Source: Promethearchaeota archaeon (GTDB lineage Archaea; Asgardarchaeota; Lokiarchaeia; Sigyniarchaeales; SOKP01). Taken from it: a stretch of DNA of 64,000 nucleotides. The stretch is taken from the NCBI GenBank assembly GCA_030603385.1, contig JAUVXW010000012.1:1-64000 (forward strand). Reading direction: 5' to 3'. The position numbers were made by a program, and so were the translations under genes. This document shows positions 52,515-61,467 of the stretch, one piece after another (position 1 is the first letter of the stretch; each line of letters opens with the position of its first letter). Below the pieces are notes generated by a model. The model worked only from the letters and a program-made list of their open reading frames with translations. It was not told the DNA's origin and ran no database searches.

Positions 52515-53111
52515 CTAATCTTTCTTTTGGATTTCTTCTTTATTCGAAAATTTACGGTACGCAAATATTATTCTTTGAAGTACTGTAAAGTTAGTACCCA
52601 CAGCTAGTACCACCATTGTCCACCAAAATGATGTAGAAAACCAAAGTTGTAAGATTGATCCTATAAACAAAATGGGAACTCGGTCTGTTCGCTCTATCAA
52701 CCCCACACCATAAAGATTATCAATTCCTAAAGCCTCAATCTTAGCTCGAGTGTATGACGTTAAAAAAGCGCCTATTAAAACTAATAAGCCAATTTCAATT
52801 TTCGTGTATCCTCCAAGGATAACACCAGTAAATATAAAAAAGTCTCCTATTCTATCTAATGTTGAGTCTAAAAATGCCCCCAATTTTGTTGGTCCTTGAA
52901 GTCGAGCAACAACCCCATCTAGTTGGTCGAAAAATTCTGTAATAAATAAGCAGATAATAATAAAAAACAAAATGTTAAAAATAAAACTGAAAAAAGTTAA
53001 AATGGCAAAGAGTAATCCTAAAGATGTAATAACATTGGCGGGGATTCTTTTTATTTTGCGAGCTAATGGTAACAATAATTTTCCTGAGAACTTTTTCACT
53101 TGTAATAACAT
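52515..53111 (-). CDS. CDP-alcohol phosphatidyltransferase (archaetidylinositol-phosphate synthase-like)
   Basis: A 198-residue membrane enzyme. The family signature D-x2-DG-x2-AR-x8-G-x3-D-x3-D is present in full from DQLDGVVARLQG through LGAFLDSTLD at residues ~62-88. Its acidic residues bind the metal and CDP-lipid. About five membrane helices follow. In archaea the enzyme makes archaetidylinositol phosphate (or archaetidylglycerol phosphate) from CDP-archaeol; the GxxxD spacing and short N-terminus fit the inositol type. The neighbour is carboxypeptidase Taq, 64 bp away on the same strand. Confidence 0.82.
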   Translation of the reverse strand: MLLQVKKFSGKLLLPLARKIKRIPANVITSLGLLFAILTFFSFIFNILFFIIICLFITEFFDQLDGVVARLQGPTKLGAFLDSTLDRIGDFFIFTGVILGGYTKIEIGLLVLIGAFLTSYTRAKIEALGIDNLYGVGLIERTDRVPILFIGSILQLWFSTSFWWTMVVLAVGTNFTVLQRIIFAYRKFSNKEEIQKKD

Positions 53112-53175
53112 GCTAACTTACACCTATTAATGTTATATACAATAAAAATAGTATAAAAGAAAAAAAAGAAATTAA

Positions 53176-54672
53176 TTATAATCTATAAATTAGTTTGAAT
53201 TTTTCCTCAATATATTTTAAAAAGTAGTCTGTATTCAAGTCTTCTCCAGTAACCCTTTTTATTAGATCATTAGCTCTGTAGATACTACCAAACTGATGTA
53301 TTTCCTCTTTTAAATAATTCAACAGATTCGAGAATTCACCTTTTTTGTAATCATCAGGTAAATTAGGCATCTTCTCTAAAACTTTTGCATATATCTGTGT
53401 TCCATATAGATTCCCAAGAAAATAAGTAGGGAAATACCCTATGCTTCCACCTGACCAATGAACATCCTGCAAAACTCCTTGTGCATCATTAGGCGGAACA
53501 ATTCCTAACAATTCTTCAAATTTAGAATTCCATATCTCAGGTAACTCACTTACTTGAATTTTCCCTTCAATAAGATCTTTTTCGATTTCAAATCTTAAAA
53601 TAATATGCAAACCATATGTTACTTCATCCGCATTTACTCTAATGAAAGATGGTTGAACAATATTAATGGCTCTATGAAATTCTTCCATAGGAACATCTTT
53701 TAAATTTTCCGGAAAGTATTCTTGAAAAGTTGGATACCAATACATCCAAAATTCTTTGCTTCTGCCAACGATGTTCTCCCACATGCGACTTTGTGATTCA
53801 TGAATTCCCATTGAAGTACCAGTGCATAGTATTGTATCGTGAAGCTCTTTTTTAATTCCCATCTCATAAATTGCATGACCATACTCGTGGATTGTACTTG
53901 TAATGCAATCTGGAAAGGGTTCCGTAGTTCTTGTAGTAATCCTAACATCCATGGACGCAAGAGATGTTGTAAATGGATGTGTTACCTTATCTTGACGCCC
54001 ATAACCAAAATCAAAATTTAATTTTTTAATAATTTTACTACTTAGTTCAAATTGTTTATCTTCATCATAATGCTTCTTAAATATAGAACCATCAGGTTTA
54101 TCTGAAGAAGAATTTAGCTTCTTAACAAAATCAATTAATTTTGGTTTAATTGGATTAAAGATGTTAGCAATCCAGTCATAGGTTGCTCCTGGTTCGTATA
54201 AGTCTATCAGCGTAGAATATAAATCAGGATGAGTTCCAAGTTTTTCTGCTTTTTCTTTCTGCAATTCAACCGTTTTTTCTAATAATTTTTGGAAAATTGA
54301 AAAATCACTTTTTGCTCTTGCTTCTCTCCACTCTTTCGCAGCTAAAATACTCGTTTCCGCAATTTCTGTGACTAACTTTTCAGGTAATTTAATCGCAAGA
54401 TTATATTCCCGAGTAATCTCTCGCAACATAGCACTTTCAATTTCGTTGAGATCAAGTTTTTCGGCTTCCTTTATTAATCTCCCAACTTTTTCAGAAGTAA
54501 CTCTCTGATGTATTAATTTTTCTATTAAAGAAACTTGTTTAGACCTTCCTTCAAGCCCCTTATACTCCATCATATTCACCTCTTGGTCCCAACTTAAAAG
54601 CGCTTGAATATAATGCAATCTCATTATTTCAGCAAAATGTTCTCGAAGTTCTTTTATAGCATTCATTTTCAA
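53176..54672 (-). CDS. M32-family metallocarboxypeptidase (Taq type)
   Basis: A 498-residue metallopeptidase that trims C-terminal residues. The zinc motif is TIHEYGHAIYE near residue 260 (HExxH form), with the third ligand Glu in HESQSRMWENIVGR near 292. N-terminal helices (HYIQALLSWDQEVNM, then GRSKQVSLIEKL) and the C-terminal YHWSGG-like segment (QDVHWSGGSIGYFPTYFLG) are typical. Length is standard for the family. It is cytoplasmic and needs Co2+ or Zn2+. ATGs at codons 1 and 3 are both possible. Confidence 0.92.
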   Translation of the reverse strand: MKMNAIKELREHFAEIMRLHYIQALLSWDQEVNMMEYKGLEGRSKQVSLIEKLIHQRVTSEKVGRLIKEAEKLDLNEIESAMLREITREYNLAIKLPEKLVTEIAETSILAAKEWREARAKSDFSIFQKLLEKTVELQKEKAEKLGTHPDLYSTLIDLYEPGATYDWIANIFNPIKPKLIDFVKKLNSSSDKPDGSIFKKHYDEDKQFELSSKIIKKLNFDFGYGRQDKVTHPFTTSLASMDVRITTRTTEPFPDCITSTIHEYGHAIYEMGIKKELHDTILCTGTSMGIHESQSRMWENIVGRSKEFWMYWYPTFQEYFPENLKDVPMEEFHRAINIVQPSFIRVNADEVTYGLHIILRFEIEKDLIEGKIQVSELPEIWNSKFEELLGIVPPNDAQGVLQDVHWSGGSIGYFPTYFLGNLYGTQIYAKVLEKMPNLPDDYKKGEFSNLLNYLKEEIHQFGSIYRANDLIKRVTGEDLNTDYFLKYIEEKFKLIYRL

Positions 54673-54801
54673 AACCTTTATTTTATATTTAAAGAAAATA
54701 GTAGTACTTTTGCAATAAAGTTTTTCTAATAATATTGAGAATATTTAATTCTTTTAAAGGAAGTAAGATATGAACTTTTGTTGAACTATATTTTATTTAG
54801 T

Positions 54802-56361
54802 TTAGACAGATTGTTCTTGTTTTATAAAAAAACCAGCAGCTAATTTAACATCCTCTATAGTTAAGGGTCGTCCTAAGGATTGCTCTAAATCAGTGACCAA
54901 TTGTTCACACAATTTCAAACTAAGTGAACTTCCTTTTTCAGAAATTATTTTTTGAACTTCTTTGGCAAAGTCAGAGATCTTTGGTTTTTTAATTTCTTTC
55001 GCTAAATCTTCATGAGGAGGAAATAATTCCATAGGCATTTTTAATTCAGATTTATTTGTTTTTTCTTTACTTTTAGTGAATATCACAGGTTTAACTGGTT
55101 TAGAAGGTATTTCAGAAGGTTTTATAAGTTTTAGTCCTAATGGTTTAGTTTCTAATTTTTGAAAAGAAACCATGTTCCTGGCAGATTTTGCAGAGGGGGG
55201 AATAATTTCTTCTTTAGTTTCTTTTTGACTAACTGGTTCAACAGTAGGTGCAGTAGTGGGAAGAGGTTTAACTTTAATCTTCTTTTTAAATTTTAATTCT
55301 CTAGGGATTTCAAATTCCATTTCTTTCGCGAGTTCTTTCCTAAGCTCTTTCTGCTCTTTTAATTTTACACTAAGTTCACGCACTTTTTGTTGAAAAAGAT
55401 TAACGTGTTCAAAATTTTGGTAGGCTGTGGCGATTTTAACAAGTTCTCTATACTTTGCTAATGCATGGATGATATTTCCGACATTAAACAAATTTTCTGC
55501 TTCTTTTACTAATTCTTCAAAATTTTTTGGTAGCTCTTTTTTTAATTCTAAAGATTCTTTAATTAGAGCTTGAAATTGTGATTTAGCATCTGGAGAATTT
55601 AAAGATATTTCCTCAAAATCAGAAAAATTTAAATCATTCTTAATTCGTTTAATGTCTTCATCAGCCACTAAATCTCGTTTATTTCCGACAATTAATAGTT
55701 TAGAAAGATTACTGTCCATTTTCTGAATATTCATGAAATGATTCATTATTTTTAAATGGTAATTTGCTAAATTAAATACGAAAATTACTAAATCAGAACC
55801 TTTGACGAATTTAGACCATAATAATGAAAAATTATCTCGTAATTGGAAATCCCAAATTTCAAAAGTTAATCCATCAATACTTAAAGTAGATGATTTCGCA
55901 AAATCCATTATCACTTTTTCATTATTACTTCTCAGCAAACCATAAAGTGTGGTCTTACCTGCATTAGTTGGACCGATAATTGATATTTTTGAGTGCATAT
56001 CTCTTTGAACTTGATTAAGAAAACTCAAGAACTCATCTAGCTGCTCAGTATATTCTTTGAATTTTATAGGATCTGGAAATAATTCTTGGAATTTATTCAT
56101 AACCTTTACCATTATTACTTCTATGTATTGAAGTGAATCAACAAGGTCCGTTACAAATAAGAAGTATAAGCCGTCTTTACCTTTGTGGAAGATCTGAAAA
56201 TTTGAGATTTTTCTGTTAATAATTTTACCAGGTATAGGCATTTCCATGTATTTGTTAATGGTTTCAAGAATATTTTTTAATTCTTCACTTCCAAAAGCTA
56301 TAGCAAAATCCTTAACAAAAATATGTTCTTTTTCAGAAAAGATATGAACTTGACGAAGCAT
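54802..56361 (-). CDS. longin-like/Arf-family GTPase fusion protein
   Basis: A 519-residue protein. Residues 1-105 have the strand-helix pattern of a longin/SRX-type domain (RQVHIFSEKEHIFVKDFAI start). Residues ~122-280 are a small GTPase of Arf character: P-loop GPTNAGKTTL, WDFQLRDNFSLLW where Arf has WDVGGQDKIRPLW, and NKRD as the G4 motif. The DxxG glycine and catalytic Gln are missing in G3 (QLR), so GTP hydrolysis may be lost. A TPR-like helical pair (ENLFNVGNIIHALAKYREL) follows, then a Pro/Lys-rich linker and a C-terminal helical domain. N-terminal longin plus GTPase recalls eukaryotic SRX/SR-beta and Rag complexes. A role in membrane-linked signalling or trafficking is inferred, not shown. 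Confidence 0.75.
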   Translation of the reverse strand: MLRQVHIFSEKEHIFVKDFAIAFGSEELKNILETINKYMEMPIPGKIINRKISNFQIFHKGKDGLYFLFVTDLVDSLQYIEVIMVKVMNKFQELFPDPIKFKEYTEQLDEFLSFLNQVQRDMHSKISIIGPTNAGKTTLYGLLRSNNEKVIMDFAKSSTLSIDGLTFEIWDFQLRDNFSLLWSKFVKGSDLVIFVFNLANYHLKIMNHFMNIQKMDSNLSKLLIVGNKRDLVADEDIKRIKNDLNFSDFEEISLNSPDAKSQFQALIKESLELKKELPKNFEELVKEAENLFNVGNIIHALAKYRELVKIATAYQNFEHVNLFQQKVRELSVKLKEQKELRKELAKEMEFEIPRELKFKKKIKVKPLPTTAPTVEPVSQKETKEEIIPPSAKSARNMVSFQKLETKPLGLKLIKPSEIPSKPVKPVIFTKSKEKTNKSELKMPMELFPPHEDLAKEIKKPKISDFAKEVQKIISEKGSSLSLKLCEQLVTDLEQSLGRPLTIEDVKLAAGFFIKQEQSV

Positions 56362-56530
56362 GATACATTAATTCTAAAGAAATACTAATTAATAATTCTT
56401 TATAATTAAGTTACTAGTAAGTTTTACCATCTTTTATAATATTTTAGAAAAACAATAAAAATTATTAGATTTTAATCATTTCTTTATCATAGGATAAGTT
56501 AGATAAAACTAAATTTAAGAAATTCCTAAG

Positions 56531-57487
56531 ATGCCTTTAACTCCTGATAAGATTTTAAAATTTCTAGACAATGAATCAGAGACAAAATTTAAATCGGAAT
56601 TATTAGATTTATTAAGGAAACGAATAGATAAACTTTGTTTTGACGAATGCGAAAAAGATAGGATACTTTGTACCTTGACACCACTTTGTAGTCGCAGATT
56701 TTTACTTAAACTACGAATAAAAAATGATCTTAAGTTAGATGAATTGCCTAAGTTCTGTTATAGTGTTCATAAGGGTGTTATTGAAAGGTTTTTCAGAAAT
56801 AAGACTATCGTTTACAGACCATATGATGCTTACCTATATCTAATTGATTTTTTGGATGTATTTTTTCATGGAGATTATCGTAAATTAAATAAGTTTTTGT
56901 CTTTTAAAAATTGGGATGAAGCGTTTAAGATATTTGATGATCGAATACACAATAGGAATGAAAAATTCGATTATCTTTTAACAGAGAACTATTTAGTTTT
57001 TAAATTTGAAGATAGGATCCATGTAATATTTCTGAATGAAATATATGTCTTATGTAATGCAAATCGGGAGAAAATCCCTGACCTTGAGCTATTAGAAGGT
57101 ATTTGCAAGCTTTATTCTGGGATTAATTTCCCTGAAGTAAAATTGAGACAAAGACAATCCAAACATGTAGAAATTACTGTTAAGGTTCCTTATGATGTGT
57201 TAAATGAAATATCAACAGAACCTTCTATAAAAAATGATTCTAAAGCAGATCAATATTTTTGGAATACATTTTGGGAAGACCTTAATGCTTTGACTCAATA
57301 TTGTGATGAAATACATCTACAAATGGATAAAAATCAAAACTTAGAGATAATATTATATCTTAGAACTGAAACTAGTAATTACGATGAAGAAGAAAATCCT
57401 GTACCTCTTAGATTTAGGGATTTAGGGCTAATATTAAATTTTATAAATCGTATTTATCAAGATTATTATATAATTTATTTGGATTAA
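56531..57487 (+). CDS. protein of unknown function next to the longin-GTPase gene
   Basis: A 318-residue soluble protein of mixed alpha/beta type with no recognised domain. N-terminal charged helices (DKILKFLDNESETKFKS) and four cysteines in residues ~36-85 are notable (CFDECEKDRILC, CSRRF). A strand-rich middle (LTENYLVFKFEDRIHVIFL) follows, then a C-terminal part ending INRIYQDYYIIYLD. It is divergent from the GTPase fusion (169 bp gap) and upstream of the coiled-coil protein by 24 bp, so it is probably in one operon with that gene. Confidence 0.6.
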   Translation: MPLTPDKILKFLDNESETKFKSELLDLLRKRIDKLCFDECEKDRILCTLTPLCSRRFLLKLRIKNDLKLDELPKFCYSVHKGVIERFFRNKTIVYRPYDAYLYLIDFLDVFFHGDYRKLNKFLSFKNWDEAFKIFDDRIHNRNEKFDYLLTENYLVFKFEDRIHVIFLNEIYVLCNANREKIPDLELLEGICKLYSGINFPEVKLRQRQSKHVEITVKVPYDVLNEISTEPSIKNDSKADQYFWNTFWEDLNALTQYCDEIHLQMDKNQNLEIILYLRTETSNYDEEENPVPLRFRDLGLILNFINRIYQDYYIIYLD

Positions 57488-57511
57488 AAAAAGAAAAATT
57501 ATGTGGTTATA

Positions 57512-58762
57512 ATGAGTGAAGAGGAAACAAATATTGCTGAAATCAAATCAATTAAAGATTTTGTTAAGGATGGAAGAATTGATGATGCTGTAAACATTAT
57601 AGCTCTTTATCTTGGCGATTCAACAGAAGAAAATTATATCGATCGACTAGAAAATATCTTGGAAGCACTTTTACATCTTCATGGGGGTAGAACTGTATTA
57701 AGGTTTTTACTTGAAAATTTAATTATTGATATTCCCTCTTTATTAGAAAATCTTTCTAAAAAAGATTCTGTTTTGAGATATACCTTTTTGTTATTATTAA
57801 AAACGATATGTGAAAATGAATGTGATTTATTCCTTCCCTACAGTGAAGACTTATTGAAGTCTGACGACCCAAATGTAAGGGAAGCAGATTTACAGTTAAT
57901 AATTTACATGGCAGGTGGAGATGCAAAAATTGATGATGAATCTTTAATTAACACAATTGTTGAAAAATTGGCTGATGAAAAAGATTTTGTGGTTGAAAAG
58001 ACAATACAAACTCTAATAACTATCGGTGGAAAATCTCCAACAATGGTGACAAAAATTTTAACTGATTATGCTAAGAAATCATCAGAAAATGAAGAATTAA
58101 AAAACTCTATTGATACTATTTTAAAATCAATAGTCACCGTTGAAAAAATAGAGGAAATCGTTGAGGATGAAAAGAGTAAATTAGAAACACCTTCTGAAGA
58201 GAGAGCTTTAGAAGTGCAACCACCTGTGGATTTAAAGAAAGAAGCATATAAGATCTTAGATAAAGAGTTTGAACTGAAAAAGAAAGAAATAGAGATAAAG
58301 AAAAAAAAATTAGAGTTAGAGGAAAAAGAGAAAGAAATTGAAGAGGAAGTATTGAAGTTAAAAGAAGAGATGTTGATAAAGGAAGGTGAATTTGGTGAGG
58401 AAACTGTAACTAAAGAAAAGCTCCCAAAAGTAAAACTTCCTAAAAAATTGAAAAAAGAAGAATCAGAAATCATTGATAAGGAGCTTGAATTAAAAAAGAA
58501 AGACCTTGAGATCAAAAAGAAAAAATTAGAAATTGAGGAAAAGGAGAAAGAATTAGAGGAAAAAGAAATTTTAGAGAGAGAAAAGGCTCTAAAATTAAAA
58601 GAGGAGCTAATTGAAAAGGAAAAGGAGTTATCTCAGGTGGAGTTAGAACTAAAGCAAAAAATTATTGAACAGAAAGAACAAAAGATTAAAGAAGAAGAAA
58701 TGAAAAGAGTAGAAGAAGAAATGAAAAATATTCAACGAAAACTCGAAGAAGACGAAGATTAA
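57512..58762 (+). CDS. HEAT-like/coiled-coil scaffold protein
   Basis: A 416-residue protein. Residues 1-200 are helical repeats of HEAT/ARM type (LENILEALLHLHGGRTVLRFL, PNVREADLQLIIYMAGGD). Residues ~245-416 form a long Glu/Lys coiled coil. Within it a block of about 29 residues, starting DKEFELKKKEIEIKKKKLELE, recurs 72 codons later as DKELELKKKDLEIKKKKLEIE. A GTG start at 57503 is possible; the ATG at 57512 gives the cleaner N-terminus. The protein looks like a structural or tethering factor. Confidence 0.65.
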   Translation: MSEEETNIAEIKSIKDFVKDGRIDDAVNIIALYLGDSTEENYIDRLENILEALLHLHGGRTVLRFLLENLIIDIPSLLENLSKKDSVLRYTFLLLLKTICENECDLFLPYSEDLLKSDDPNVREADLQLIIYMAGGDAKIDDESLINTIVEKLADEKDFVVEKTIQTLITIGGKSPTMVTKILTDYAKKSSENEELKNSIDTILKSIVTVEKIEEIVEDEKSKLETPSEERALEVQPPVDLKKEAYKILDKEFELKKKEIEIKKKKLELEEKEKEIEEEVLKLKEEMLIKEGEFGEETVTKEKLPKVKLPKKLKKEESEIIDKELELKKKDLEIKKKKLEIEEKEKELEEKEILEREKALKLKEELIEKEKELSQVELELKQKIIEQKEQKIKEEEMKRVEEEMKNIQRKLEEDED

Positions 58763-58771
58763 AACTAAATT

Positions 58772-59818
58772 TTATTCCTCCTTGCCGTTTTCCTCTAAAT
58801 CATAATCTAAACTTGATTCAGGTTTATTTTCAGATATTGGCGCGGAATGTAATCTTCTTACTATTTTTCTTATATCCTCTACTTTAACACTCTCAGGAGG
58901 CAAACTTACCTGAATTTTCTTAGCAAGATCATACGCAAGTTCTATATACTTCAGATCCTCGAGGAATTCAACAATTTGAATTTTAGTGTCATTATCCTCA
59001 AGCACTTCATTTCCATACGCCATTAATTTTTCTTTTAGTATAATATCTATTTTATCAGTTCGCTCGTGATGTTTTATTTTATTAACAAGTTGCTTAAAAC
59101 TATTCATTACATTATACATTTCGGATTTTGCATAAGCATCAATATTTTTTAATACATAAAAGATATATAATTCTGCTTTCTCCCATCTTCTAAATCTAAG
59201 ACTAACCTCAACTAACTCTAATAGTCCTTGTTCATAAAGAAATTTACTATTAATATTAGGTACAATCTTATCGAAAATCCAATCAAGTAAATTCGGTTGA
59301 TCAAACTTGTTTATTATATCAATTAGAAACTTTTCAACTGAGTAATACAGCTTGGCATTTTCTGTTTTAGTGGATGAGAGAAATGAGACTAATGCATACT
59401 TGACTCTGCCCATCGCATCCTCTAAATTGACTGGTGTTTCAGCGAATTTATAGAAGGCTGATTCTAATATTGGTTGTATTTTATCCTTTGCCTCAAAATC
59501 ATAAACAAAATATTCCCCCCATGCGGGACTGGGTTGAGCAGATTTTTTAGCTTTAATAGATTTTTTATCACCTGTGGCTTTAATGATTTTTGGCTGTTTT
59601 GCTTTTATTTTTTCAGAAAGTTCTTTTGCCAGTTCTTCAGTTATAAATTCCAAGATTATTTTATTCTTTTCTTTAGGAACACTTAGCTTAAAGAATACTT
59701 CTGAGTCTTCTTCAAATAATAACTCTCTTAGGTTTTTTGGAAATGTTATTCCTGTTTTTGTTTTTTTGATAATATCCTCAAAAATAGGGTCATCATTCGA
59801 TTTCTGATTATCTGCCAT
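58772..59818 (-). CDS. AbrB-like N-domain plus helical repeat protein, unknown
   Basis: A 348-residue protein. Residues ~20-60 (KTGITFPKNLRELLFEEDSE) resemble the swapped-hairpin start of AbrB/SpoVT-type domains, but the similarity is short. Residues ~100-320 are helical, with TPR-like pairs such as LLELVEVSLRFRRWEKAELYIFYVLK. It is convergent with the coiled-coil gene, 9 bp away. Acidic and Lys-rich tails are present. The function is unknown; an adaptor is likely. Confidence 0.55.
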   Translation of the reverse strand: MADNQKSNDDPIFEDIIKKTKTGITFPKNLRELLFEEDSEVFFKLSVPKEKNKIILEFITEELAKELSEKIKAKQPKIIKATGDKKSIKAKKSAQPSPAWGEYFVYDFEAKDKIQPILESAFYKFAETPVNLEDAMGRVKYALVSFLSSTKTENAKLYYSVEKFLIDIINKFDQPNLLDWIFDKIVPNINSKFLYEQGLLELVEVSLRFRRWEKAELYIFYVLKNIDAYAKSEMYNVMNSFKQLVNKIKHHERTDKIDIILKEKLMAYGNEVLEDNDTKIQIVEFLEDLKYIELAYDLAKKIQVSLPPESVKVEDIRKIVRRLHSAPISENKPESSLDYDLEENGKEE

Positions 59819-59918
59819 AATAATTTAAAGGTTTAAAGGCTTAATAATTATTTCCAATCTTATTAACCTATAAATAAAAATGGAATTATAACGCAAATAA
59901 GTTTAGATTAATAACCTT

Positions 59919-60515
59919 TTATCCAGTAATATTTACAAGTTCTACGCCACGATGATGAAAATTCTGATCTATAAAACATAATATAGCGTGACCTTCATGA
60001 ACATACACAATAGGTACTGGATAAGAATCAGCATTTTCAATCATGCTTTTTTTAACAAATAAAGGAAGTACTGTTTTACATACTCGACATTCAACTTTGA
60101 TTCTTTTTACTAACCCCAAATCTGCAAAATTTTTTATAATGTCTTCTATAACTTCTTTAAATCCGTGAAACATTGCAGGAGTGAAGTCTCCATACGACAT
60201 AATAACGTCTACATCATACATTTCATGAAATTTAAAACTAACATGTTCTAGTAAAGCTTCTAATAGTTGAAATTGCACTTTAATACTGGCTCCAACAGTA
60301 TAGAGGAGACTATCCTTCCGAATATAAGCCAATTTCATATTTCCTTTATCTCTATGGAAAAAAATATCACTTACAGGGTTTTTCTTAACTATATTTAGAT
60401 CCAAATCAAATCTTCTGAAAGAATTCTCTGGTTTCCATTCAAATAAAGTAGATACTTCATTACTGATGTTAATAAATTCAAGAAATTCTCCGATATTTCT
60501 ATAGACAGGCATCAA
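59919..60515 (-). CDS. small protein of unknown function (possible longin-like helix)
   Basis: A 198-residue soluble protein. Residues ~60-100 (KLAYIRKDSLLYTVGASIKVQFQLLEALLEHVSFKF) have the strand-then-long-helix order of longin or sigma-adaptin-like domains; this is weak evidence. The C-terminal half has CRVCKTVLPLFVKK, then IVYVHEGHAILCFID, which could be a metal site. It is the last of the 54.8-60.5 kb block. It has no membrane segments. Confidence 0.5.
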   Translation of the reverse strand: MMPVYRNIGEFLEFINISNEVSTLFEWKPENSFRRFDLDLNIVKKNPVSDIFFHRDKGNMKLAYIRKDSLLYTVGASIKVQFQLLEALLEHVSFKFHEMYDVDVIMSYGDFTPAMFHGFKEVIEDIIKNFADLGLVKRIKVECRVCKTVLPLFVKKSMIENADSYPVPIVYVHEGHAILCFIDQNFHHRGVELVNITG

Positions 60516-60678
60516 TTTAATTTAATCCAATTTAATTTAACAAAGTAATGATACTGAACATATTTATATCTTTCAATTACATTAAAAACTTTAAAAATCA
60601 TCTTTCTTTGAATCAGATAAAATTATAAATTGTTTGTATATAGTATAAAAATAAAAAAAATTAAGGTGGATTTGAAAA

Positions 60679-61332
60679 ATGATTTATTTAGAACAAACTC
60701 TTAATATTACTCCGGCTAGCCCAGATATTCGTGACTCGTATATTAAAATCGCCCAAGAATTATTAGTTCCTGCTTGTAAGCGTCTTGGAGCACGTTTAGT
60801 AGCTGCTTGGAATGGGAATTACGAATGGGTTATGCAGACAACTCAAATATTTGAGTTTGATGATATAGAAGCCTTGAAGAATTTTCGCATTAATGCTAGT
60901 CAGGATAGAGAATGGGGTGAATATACGGCTCAATTAGAGGTTTTTGCTCCAGAACGTCGCACTCGATTACTAGAACCAATAGGTGCAGTCCCACCAGAAG
61001 TACTGCATGAAGCAATAGAAGAAAGCCAGAAATCACCACTCAAAGTTTACAGTATGGCGATTCTCGAAGTAAACCCCGGTAAAATGTCTGATTTTATCGC
61101 GGGAGTATCTGCAGGATATAAAGTTGTTCCGATTATCGCTAGTTGGCGCCCAATTGCAGGAAGCCCAAATCAAGTAATTGATTTATGGAAGGGAGATGTG
61201 TTATTTAGTGCTGAAGCTATGGCTTATCGTCCTTTTAGTAATGATCAACAATGGGTTCGACAACTTCGAGAAAATGCCCCGAAAGAAAGAATTGTTCCCT
61301 TATATACATTACCGTATTCTCCACTGAGGTAA
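60679..61332 (+). CDS. NIPSNAP-like dimeric alpha/beta-barrel protein
   Basis: A 217-residue protein with two ferredoxin-like halves. The first half (residues 1-115) has LEQTLNITPAS, an LGARLVAAWNG strand and QTTQIFEFDDIEALKNFR, the NIPSNAP/DABB pattern. The second half repeats the motif with KVYSMAILEVNPGKMSDFIAG and VPIIASWRPIAGSPNQVIDLW. Such proteins are small cytoplasmic dimers; some bind hydrophobic ligands or serve as monooxygenases, but there is no clear active site. GGTGGATT is upstream of the ATG. Confidence 0.72.
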   Translation: MIYLEQTLNITPASPDIRDSYIKIAQELLVPACKRLGARLVAAWNGNYEWVMQTTQIFEFDDIEALKNFRINASQDREWGEYTAQLEVFAPERRTRLLEPIGAVPPEVLHEAIEESQKSPLKVYSMAILEVNPGKMSDFIAGVSAGYKVVPIIASWRPIAGSPNQVIDLWKGDVLFSAEAMAYRPFSNDQQWVRQLRENAPKERIVPLYTLPYSPLR

Positions 61333-61467
61333 GTTTTATAATAATTCCTAAAAGTTCTTTTTTTCTATTTTCCTTTTTATTTTGAGACATCATATTATGT
61401 AAAAATTTTAGTCTTGTCTTAATTTGTTAAAGTTGAAATTCAATAGTATAGAATGAGGTAAGCTTAG

